A stretch of DNA of 64,000 nt from Anomaloglossus baeobatrachus. Its lineage: Eukaryota > Chordata > Amphibia > Anura > Aromobatidae. How positions within the stretch are numbered: the first letter of the stretch is position 1; every line of letters begins with the position of its first letter. Positions 58,801 to 64,000 of the stretch are shown here, in pieces. The notes under the pieces are model-generated. The model was given only the letters and a program-made list of their open reading frames with translations. It did not search any database and was not told the DNA's origin. Location: assembly GCF_048569485.1 (NCBI RefSeq), contig NC_134364.1, positions 129,309,089 to 129,373,088 of the forward strand, given 5' to 3'. The translations under genes were made by a program, and so were the position numbers.

Positions 58801-60786
58801 AGGAGGAGGTAAAAAAAAGGGTCGAGAAAGGAGGAGGTAAAAAAAAGGGTCGAGAAAGGAGGAGGTAAAAAAAAGGGTCGAGAAAGGAGGAGGTAAAAAA
58901 AAGGGTCGAGAAAGGAGGAGGTAAAAAAAAGGGTCGAGAAAGGAGGGGAGGAGAGAGAGGGGAGGAGAGAGAGGGGAGGAGAGAGAGGGGAGGAGAGAGA
59001 GGGCAAAGAGGGGAGAGTAATTTAAAAAGAGAGGAAAGCAGGAGAATAGGATGATTCTGCACCTGAAACTCTGTGGATCCACCGCTGATCTGATTGACAT
59101 TCGGGAGGGAGCCCCCATAGTAAGACCCCCGCATGTGGCCGATCCTCAGCTTCTGAACCTGCAGCTGACAAACACATGTGATCTATGTCGCCTCCGTCCC
59201 CATAACATGCCTACACGTCGCCCGTCTCTCTCTCGCCCCCTCACAAGTTTCACGCCCATCCCTCTAGCATCTGGTGACTATCATGTCTCATGCCTATGCC
59301 TCTTGCTCCCCATACTTCACACGCTCGTTACTCTCCCCCTCACCAGTTTCTCTCGCCCTCATGTGTTTCTCACCTCTCTCCCGCCCGCCCCTCTCCCCCC
59401 CCTCACAAGTCTCCCGCCCGCCCCTCTCCCCCCCCTCACAAGTCTCCCGCCCGCCCCTCTCCCCCCCTCACAAGTCTCCCGCCCGCCCCTCTCCCCCCCC
59501 TCACAAGTCTCCCGCCCGCCCCTCTCCCCCCCCTCACAAGTCTCCCGCCCGCCCCTCTCCCCCCTTCACAAGTCTCATGCCGTTATCTCTGGTCACGCTC
59601 ATGTTTCCCTCTCCTTATGCGTCTCACGCCCATGTTTCTCACCATCTCTACCTCACGCGTTTCACGCCGTCTCGTGTCTCCTGCTTGTCTCACACCGGTC
59701 TTTCCCCTCACGCGTTTCACGCCGTCTCGTGTCTCCTGCTTGTCTCACACCGGTCTTTCCCCTCACGCGTTTCACAGCCATCTCAGCCTCACACGTCTCT
59801 TCTCACGCATTTCACTCATCTTTCTCAAGCGTTTTACGCCTGCCTTTCTCTCCTCTCACGCCCATCTTACTCTCTCCTTATGCGTTTCACGCTCGTCCCT
59901 CTCCCCTGTCATGGCTGTCTTACTCTGGTCTTTCTGCCCTCACGTTCACACCTGACTCACATACACCTTCTAATGCATTTCACGCCCATCTTTTCTCTCA
60001 TGAGTTGCTCGACTGTCTACCTCACGCCCATCCTCTCTCTTTACACCCGTCTCTCTTCCCTCACCCCTGTCTTTCTCTCTCTCTACACGTCCCACGACTA
60101 TCCCTCCGCTCACGCATTTCACATCTTCATGAATTATCGCTATCTATAGTTTCATGCCAGTCTCATCTCACACATTTCACACGTCTCATCACATTTTATG
60201 CCCATCTCCTCATACGTCTAAAGCTCGTTTCCTAACGCGCTTCGCGCCCATCTCGGCCGTCTTTCTCTCGTCCTCACGCGTTTCACAGCCATCTTGCTCT
60301 CCTCACTTCTCTCCACCCCCCCCCCCACTCGTCTGTGTCTAGCTCCTCGCAGTTAACGCCTGTCTCCCCCTCACGCGTTTCACGCTTGTCTCACCCCCCC
60401 ATCTTTCTCCTCACACGTTTCACGCCTGTGTCTCTCCTCACGTCCGTACTCTCCCGCACACCAGGTCCGTCTCACACCCATGTCCGTCTCACACCCATGT
60501 CCGTCTCTCTCCCCACCTCACGTCCGTCTCCCCTCCCTCACGTCCGTCTCCCCTCCCTCACGTCCGTCTTTCGCCCCACACGTGACAGCTTTACTTGATA
60601 ACAGAATGACAGGAGTGAGTTATCGCGATATGTCTCGGCCAGTACCCGGGTGGAGCCGATATCCATCATAACCTCCTCGAAGGCCGCCGTCTCCTCCGCC
60701 TGTCTCTGGCGCTGGAGTGCGATCTTCTCGCTGAACTTGCGAGGGTTGGAGGCCGAGCCCGGCCCGCTGGACCCCGGAGCCGCCAT
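43400..60786 (-). CDS. CRTC2: CRTC2, CREB-regulated transcription coactivator 2, complete, 14 exons
   Basis: CRTC2 (TORC2) moves to the nucleus when dephosphorylated and binds the CREB bZIP to drive cAMP-response genes. The exons, 5' to 3', are 60786-60646, 59164-59063, 58362-58246, 58081-58020, 50981-50913, 50717-50614, 50360-50281, 50196-50147, 50062-49821, 48736-48321, 48234-47512, 43993-43919, 43836-43683 and 43602-43400. Phases agree throughout, giving 845 codons plus TGA against about 693 in human. Diagnostic stretches are [54 protein letters not shown] and [13 protein letters not shown], ending [12 protein letters not shown]1 and CRTC3 are less likely given this sequence and the DENND4B neighbour. 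Intron 3 is AT-AC. Exon 11 is expanded. Confidence 0.95.
44005..46250. repeat. 27-bp minisatellite in CRTC2 intron 11
   Basis: The unit is CGCCGTCACACAGAGCGCGC followed by AACAGAG, repeated about 80 times, with shortened units that lack the GCGCAACAGAG part. Since 27 is a multiple of three, it reads as a nine-residue repeat in several frames on both strands, which makes frames of up to 520 codons. None is a gene. Confidence 0.96.
46251..47475. repeat. 29-bp minisatellite in CRTC2 intron 11
   Basis: The unit is AGCGCAGCCACACAGAGAAA followed by GCAGCACAG, about 42 copies. Transitional units at 45840-46250 (CGTCACACAGAGAAAGCAGC) link it to the 27-bp array, so one derives from the other. Together they fill all but the edges of intron 11. 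Confidence 0.95.
47512..48234 (-). CDS. CRTC2: CRTC2 exon 11: expanded His/Gln/Ser-rich exon (241 codons)
   Basis: The exon begins [20 protein letters not shown] and ends LTDYMLGN, matching the edges of human exon 11 (GVPLDTSK...FNLGN), which has about 90 codons. Between them lie about 17 heptads such as [21 protein letters not shown] and PLHNSQQ (residues roughly 485-610). The frame is open throughout and the splice sites are canonical (AG before 48234, GT after 47512). The expanded part lies in the central regulatory region, which is disordered in CRTC proteins. Confidence 0.92.
47770..48165 (-). repeat. CRTC2: coding 21/42-bp minisatellite in CRTC2 exon 11
   Basis: On the plus strand the units read GGATGCTGGGAGTTGTGCAC and TGGCTGCTGGGAATGGTG variants, in 21-bp steps grouped as 42-bp pairs. 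All length changes keep the frame. Unit divergence is moderate (H/Q/N/D changes at the fourth position), so it is older than the noncoding arrays. Confidence 0.92.
48775..49745. repeat. 33-bp minisatellite in CRTC2 intron 9
   Basis: About 29 units of GACGTGTGAGGGGACGGGCA followed by GTGTCGGGGATGT fill the intron. The unit is a multiple of three, so it reads as an 11-residue repeat on both strands (the minus-strand frame runs on from exon 9). Units are nearly identical apart from GGGGGTGT/GGGGATGT and GACGGGC/GACAGGC changes, so it is young. Confidence 0.96.
50614..50717 (-). CDS. CRTC2: CRTC2 exon 6: SIK/AMPK phosphorylation site
   Basis: With the preceding exon it encodes [20 protein letters not shown]. 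Ser167 (LNRTNS) is the counterpart of the human Ser171 site that SIK and AMPK kinases phosphorylate to dock 14-3-3 and hold the protein in the cytoplasm. The L-5, R-3 and L+4 residues of the kinase motif are all kept. A second site context, [10 protein letters not shown] (Ser235, exon 8), corresponds to human Ser275. Confidence 0.9.
51201..56408 (-). mobile_element. DIRS-like tyrosine-recombinase retroelement fossil
   Basis: The two ends are inverted copies of each other over about 100 bases (CCACGACAG, GGACAGGAAACCCACTGAAA and AAAAGGGCGGCTCCTCGCTC). An internal segment at 51469-51550 is complementary to both outer ends joined, with the centre TTACCGGTAA. That internal complementary region is a hallmark of DIRS elements. 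A stretch near 53850-54140 reads like a DIRS gag tail on the minus strand. Reverse transcriptase and recombinase regions should lie between it and the internal region, but I cannot name them with confidence. The copy is broken by many changes. Its ends differ by several percent, so it looks moderately old. It lies in CRTC2 intron 4 in the same orientation as the gene. Confidence 0.65.
51469..51550. repeat. internal complementary region of the DIRS-like element
   Basis: The segment GGCGCTGTCGTGGTTTCTGC through CATTACCGGTAAGTAATTTA to CACGACAGCGCC equals the reverse complement of the left end joined to the copy of the right end. In this family it serves as a template for circle closure during replication. 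Confidence 0.65.
56532..56720. mobile_element. 189-bp inverted-repeat (MITE-like) element
   Basis: The left arm GGTCTCTCACATACAAATCT, GCGTCGCTGTCAGGTCCCC is matched by the complement of the right end, GGGACCTGACACGCAGATCT, CTGTGTGAGAGCC. No clear target duplication is visible. It has no coding capacity, and its superfamily is unknown. Confidence 0.6.
56950..57274 (-). repeat. 55-bp dispersed minisatellite, left half (CRTC2 intron 4)
   Basis: About five units contain GTAACAGCAGAATAGTGACT and GCAGCTCTGGAGGTGACTGG. This is the reverse complement of the array at 23765-26060. It is cut at 57274 by an insertion and resumes at 57823. Confidence 0.87.
57275..57822. mobile_element. 548-bp CpG-rich non-autonomous DNA transposon
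   Basis: The ends AAAGTCCGCTTTACACGCTG and GTAGTGTGTAAAGCAGCCTTT are imperfect inverted repeats, and similarity runs on through CTCGCTAGCG and its counterpart CGAGATCGCTTTAGC. It splits the 55-bp array. The flanks suggest a two- or three-base AT-rich target duplication, so PIF/Harbinger or Tc1-type mobilisation is possible. CpG content is high (GCGACGTCGC, GGCGGCCGC). Confidence 0.68.
57823..57990 (-). repeat. 55-bp dispersed minisatellite, right half
   Basis: Three units (GACAGCAGAATAGTGACTGC, AGCTCTGGAG) resume directly after the 57275-57822 element and end just before exon 4. Confidence 0.85.
58082..58245 (-). other. CRTC2: CRTC2 intron 3: AT-AC intron with U12-type signals
   Basis: On the coding strand exon 3 ends CGGCAG at 58246 and the intron opens ATATCCTTTC, a full match to the U12 5' splice site consensus. 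Its end reads TTTCCTTAACCCTTAACAAT then GTCAC, with a perfect TTCCTTAAC branch site 15-16 bases before the AC terminus. Exon 4 then resumes GTGGACAGTTCTCC (VDSSPYS), which aligns with human IDSSPYS. No GT-AG alternative keeps both the frame and the homology. The intron is 164 bases long. Confidence 0.88.
58385..59045. repeat. polypurine tract with 28-bp minisatellite (CRTC2 intron 2)
   Basis: Almost 650 bases of the plus strand are purine apart from scattered T and C. The segment 58710-58945 is a clean array of about nine units GGTCGAGAAAGGAGGAGGTA plus AAAAAAAG. The coding strand is thus polypyrimidine over nearly the whole intron. Confidence 0.93.
59165..60645. repeat. CRTC2: CRTC2 intron 1: pyrimidine-rich degenerate minisatellite
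   Basis: The intron is filled with diverged CTCACGCGTTTCACGCC and GTCTCTCTCC words. A clean 33-bp block (CCTCACAAGTCTCCCGCCCG plus CCCCTCTCCCCCC, six units) lies at 59395-59575, and a short doubled block (CACGCGTTTCACGCCGTCTC, near 59655 and 59710) indicates a local duplication. No exon or gene is visible. Plus-strand frames of 220 to 390 codons are repeat readings. Confidence 0.85.
60646..60786 (-). CDS. CRTC2: CRTC2 exon 1: CREB-binding domain
   Basis: The 47-codon exon encodes the coiled-coil CREB-binding domain, with [20 protein letters not shown] near-identical to human. I chose the ATG at 60786 (GGAAAAATGG context) since human starts at the same place. An in-frame ATG 12 codons upstream would add GRAGK-type residues with no counterpart. 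The exon ends STR at a GT donor (60645). Confidence 0.95.
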
Positions 60787-61050
60787 TTTTCCAGCCCTTC
60801 CGTAGCCGCCGATAGGATGCAAGGGGGCGTGAAGCCAGTGTGGGGCACGCCGGGAAATGTAGTCCTGCTCCGCCCTAACTCAGTACTACAAGCTCCCGTG
60901 GAAAAGGCGATGCACTACAAAGCCCACTCACCACTGCGAGGCGTAGGCGGCGCGGGACCCGCGGCATGCCGGGAAATGAAGTTCATGGAGACTTCAATGG
61001 ACTGGCTACACCCGAGTCTAAAACTACATCTCCCGACATCCTGTGCCCCA
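60787..61050 (-). promoter_or_regulatory. CRTC2: CRTC2 core promoter with five ZNF143-type motifs
   Basis: The 260 bases upstream of the CRTC2 ATG hold five copies of the ACTACANNTCCC family. They are at 60844-60863 (minus: ACTACATTTCCCGGCGTGCC), 60885-60900 (plus: ACTACAAGCTCCCGTG), 60914-60925 (plus, weak), 60963-60983 (minus: CTTCATTTCCCGGCATGCC) and 61023-61041 (plus: ACTACATCTCCCGACATCC). ZNF143 (Staf) with THAP11 binds such sites at TATA-less promoters. No TATA box is seen. The start site is inferred to lie within or just below this cluster. Confidence 0.7.
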
Positions 61051-61150
61051 AATACCCGCAGTAACCTTTGAGAGCCCGCTCACTCCCTGACGTCACACAC
61101 TCAGTATTTGGTGAGTTTTATAAACCAGGAGTGGGTGAAAAGCTTTCAAA

Positions 61151-61586
61151 GGCTATGTCCGCACGTTGCTTTTTACCTGCTTTTTTGCTGCTTTTTCAAC
61201 TGCAGCGTTTAATGCCAAAATGGTTGTGTTCTGCTTTTCAAGCAAAGTCTATGGGAATTTGGGTTTCTTGTCCGCACTTTGCAGGTCAAACTGCAGCCTT
61301 TTTGTTGCAGAACTTTGGTCAAAAACAGCTTTGCAGTGCAAAACCCAAATGGCAAAAACAATTCACATGTGAATTGTTTTTGCCATTTGGGTTTTGCACT
61401 GCAAAGCTGAGTTTTTGACCAAATTTCTGCAACAAAAAGGCTGCAGTTTGAACTGCATAGTGCGCACAAGAAACCCAAATTCCCATAGACTTTGCTTGAA
61501 AAGCAGAACACAACCATTTTGGCATTAAACGCTGCAGTTGAAAAAGCAGCAAAAAAGCAGGTAAAAAGCAACATGCGGACATAGCC
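61151..61586. mobile_element. 436-bp near-perfect palindrome (foldback MITE)
   Basis: The arms of about 215 bases start GGCTATGTCCGCACGTTGCT and end AGCAACATGCGGACATAGCC and meet at CAATTCACATGTGAATTG (about 61368). Identity between arms is well above 90 percent by eye. It has no coding capacity. The end motif resembles that of the next element, so the two may share a transposase. No clear target duplication is visible. Confidence 0.88.
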
Positions 61587-61589
61587 TTA

Positions 61590-63529
61590 GGGTATGTGCG
61601 CACTAGACGTTTTTTTCACGCTGCGTTTTTATGTGCGTTTTTGTCTCAAAAAACGCACTCGCGGCTAAAAAACGCATGCGTTTTTGCCGCGATTTGGTGC
61701 GTTTTTTGCTGCGTTTTTGCTCACTGCGTTTTTAATCAGTGCACAATGCCATTAAAGATTGTTGATGAAAAAAAAAAAAAAAGGTCTGATGTAATTTCCT
61801 TCTTCAAAATGTTCATTGTATGCAGGAGAGCAGACAGCAGCTGCAGAACTAGTGTATGCAGGAGAGCAGACAGCAGCTGCAGAACTACAAGGCTCAGCAT
61901 CCTCCATCCAGGACTGTATGCAGTTTTTTGCCCAAAAAGAAAAAAAAATGACATTGGCTTCGCCATATTTTTGTATGCTAGCCGGGTACAGCAGGCAGGT
62001 ACGGGCTGCCCCCAACCCCCAGCTGCCTATTTGTACCCGGCTGGGAACCAAAAATATAGAGAAGCCCCTTTTTTTTAATTATTTCATGAATTTCATGAAA
62101 TAATTAAAAAAAAAATGACGTGGGCTTCGCCTAATTTTTGAGTCCAGCCGGGTACAACTAGGCAGCTGGGGATTGGAATCCACAGTGCAGGGTGCCCAAG
62201 ATTTCTGGGCACCCCCACTGCAAATTGCAGTCCGCAGCCACCCCAGAAAATGGCGCTTTCATAGAAGCGCCATCTTCTGGCGCTGTATCCAACTCTTCCA
62301 GCTGCTCTGATGCCGGGTGGCTAGCTAGGTAATAATGGAGTTAGGGCTAGCTGTATATTATCAGCTAGCCCTAAGCCCGAAATTCATGGTGTCACGCCAA
62401 TATTAGACATGGCCACCATGAATTTCTAGTAATGATAAAAAAAAAAACAAAAAACAACACACAGAAAAATATTTTTATTAGAAATAAAACACAACACAAT
62501 TAGTGACTCCATCTTTATTGAAATAAAGAACCCCCCTCCGCAGTAATCCTGGGTCAGGGTCCCGCGCCGTCCAATCCGGATCCAATATCATCTGATCGGT
62601 TTGCTGGAAGGCAAAGCGATTTGATGATGTGTCAGGATCAAGTGCCTGAATCACATCACACATCAGCTGATTGTATACAATCAGCTGATGCATCAGTAGA
62701 AAAAATAAAAAATAATACTCACTTATGTGCTGTGCTGATTACCGGCAGCTCCTGCAGCGATCGATTGGACGGGAGTCTGATCCCGTCCGATCGCTGCAGG
62801 AGCTGCCGGTAATCAGCTGATGAAGTCCCCTGACGGCAGGATCAGCTGATAGCCGGCCGGGCGCGAAAAAGCCGGCGAGACTACGATCAGCTGATGCGTC
62901 AGGTGACTGCATCAGGTGATCCACCGCCAGGTCCTGCCCCGGGGAGACTGCACACAGCCAGAGCGGCGGGACCGGGACAGGAGCTGGGAGCGGGCATGGC
63001 ACCGGGACCCTGCAGACAGGCGAGTATATATGACATTTTTTTTTTCTACTGTTCACTTTGGTTTTCGCCGCTGCCTCCACCTCCCGCCCAGACATGGCGC
63101 CGCACGGAGCTGACATGCACAGGACGGGAGGTGGACGCAGCGGTGACGGTACCGGGAGGATTCATGCTTCTGTGTTTACCAACAGAAGGAATCCTCTTCC
63201 TGTACACGTCACTGTAGTACCCACCCCTTGCGTTTATAGCTGCGTTTTTAGTCATAGAAACGCGGCTATATGCGTTTTTCATTGCGTTTTTAACATCTCA
63301 TTGAATTCAATGAGTGAAAAACGCAGTGAAAAACGCAGAAATAATTGACATGCTGCGTTTTTGTGGTCACCACAAAAACGCAGCTAAAAAAAAAAACGCT
63401 GTGTGCGGACAGCACTTATGAAAACCCATTGACATTGCTGGGGAAGCAATGTCACTGCGTTTTCAGCACAAAAACGCGGTAAAAAACGCCGCTAAAAATG
63501 CAGCAAAAACGCCTAGTGCGCACATAGCC
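61590..63529. mobile_element. 1.94-kb PIF/Harbinger-like non-autonomous transposon
   Basis: The ends GGGTATGTGCGCACTAGACG and CGCCTAGTGCGCACATAGCC are inverted repeats (18 of 20 match), flanked by TTA at 61587-61589 and 63530-63532. A TTA duplication fits the PIF/Harbinger type. Just inside both ends are GCGTTTTT/AAAAACGC-rich subterminal repeats. The interior has several hairpins (see findings) and no transposase. Confidence 0.8.
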
Positions 63530-63532
63530 TTA

Positions 63533-63694
63533 GACTTTTCCTCTGATTGTTTCCCTCCTGATTTTGGCTACAAATACTGAGATAGATACTGAACATGGCC
63601 TAAGGGCGGCTGTATGACCTGTCCGCGGACCGCATCGTAACAGCGGCTCTCCTGACCCGAGCGCGAGAGCTGCATAGCTATACACACATCCACC
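63533..63694. other. short unique stretch
   Basis: I see no gene, motif or repeat that I can name in these 160 bases between the transposon and the next array. Confidence 0.5.
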
Positions 63695-64000
63695 CCCGGG
63701 GGTCAAGATAGCCACCAGACGCCCCCCAGGTCAGGAGAACCGCCACCACAGGGTCAGGAGAGCCACCAGACGCCCCGCGGGGCAGGAGAACCGCCACCAC
63801 AGGGTCAGGAGAGCCACCAGACGCCCCCCGGGGCAGGAGAACCACCACCACAGGGTCAGGAGAGCCACCAGACGCCCCGCGGGGCAGGAGAACCGCCACC
63901 ACAGGGTCAGGAGAGCCACCAGACGCCCCCCGGGGCAGGAGAACCACCACCACAGGGTCAGGAGAGCCACCAGACGCCCCCTGGGGCAGGAGAACCGCCA
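63695..64000. repeat. 51-bp minisatellite running off the right edge
   Basis: About six units of GAGAGCCACCAGACGCCCCG followed by CGGGGCAGGAGAACCGCCAC and CACAGGGTCAG are seen. Units alternate between two subtypes (CCCCGCGGGG with GAACCGCC, and CCCCCCGGGG with GAACCACC), so the true period may be 102 bp. Confidence 0.93.

Noticed and set aside
58190-59134. Pro/Leu/Phe-rich frames of about 310 codons next to CRTC2 exons 2 and 3
   Set aside because: They are run-ons of the true exons into the polypyrimidine intron. The real exons end at 59063 and 58246.
60786-60822. Upstream in-frame ATG (12 codons earlier) as the CRTC2 start
   Set aside because: Human CRTC2 begins at the downstream position, which also has the better context.
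1-64000. tRNA, rRNA or other structured RNA genes
   Set aside because: None was recognised by eye on either strand; a covariance-model scan would be needed to exclude small ones.

Overview
This window is vertebrate nuclear DNA, most likely from a frog. Two intron-rich genes carry canonical vertebrate splice sites, and both read as orthologues of human genes that lie side by side on 1q21.3. The space around them holds amphibian-style repeats: hAT, Tc1/mariner and PIF/Harbinger-like DNA transposons, an L2/CR1-type LINE, a DIRS-like fossil, and very many minisatellites. The species cannot be fixed from sequence reading alone.

Both genes are on the minus strand. DENND4B (CDS 26795 down to 10897) was assembled by hand into 27 phase-consistent coding exons, giving 1,482 codons plus stop; human DENND4B has about 1,496. 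CRTC2 (CDS 60786 down to 43400) was assembled into 14 exons, giving 845 codons plus stop; human CRTC2 has about 693. The gene order and orientation (CRTC2 upstream, DENND4B downstream) match human. DENND4B is a DENN-domain exchange factor for Rab10, and CRTC2 is a cAMP/Ca-regulated CREB coactivator. They are old neighbours with no evident shared pathway.

Layout: 1-6430 is a 31-bp minisatellite with a higher-order duplication. 6430-9860 is a degenerate tract and a 49-bp array split by a hAT element. 9970-26795 is DENND4B, whose intron 17 is a 5-kb 37/38-bp satellite next to a Tc1 fossil and whose intron 2 holds a nest of elements. 26796-42500 is intergenic or DENND4B 5' noncoding DNA: four large minisatellites (37, 40, 40 and 37 bp units), a LINE, and two short unique islands that may hold the DENND4B promoter. 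42510-60786 is CRTC2, with minisatellites in introns 1, 2, 9 and 11 and a 5.2-kb DIRS-like fossil in intron 4. 60787-61050 is the CRTC2 promoter, with five ZNF143-type motifs. 61151-63529 holds a 436-bp palindrome next to a 1.9-kb PIF/Harbinger-like element. 63695-64000 is the start of a 51-bp array.

The most notable results are an AT-AC (U12-type) intron in CRTC2 with near-perfect minor-spliceosome signals, a His/Gln/Ser heptad expansion in CRTC2 exon 11 that accounts for the whole length excess over human, and the fact that about half of the window is minisatellite DNA while every coding exon stays in phase. The very long open frames (up to 1,876 codons) are products of stop-free tandem repeats and not genes.
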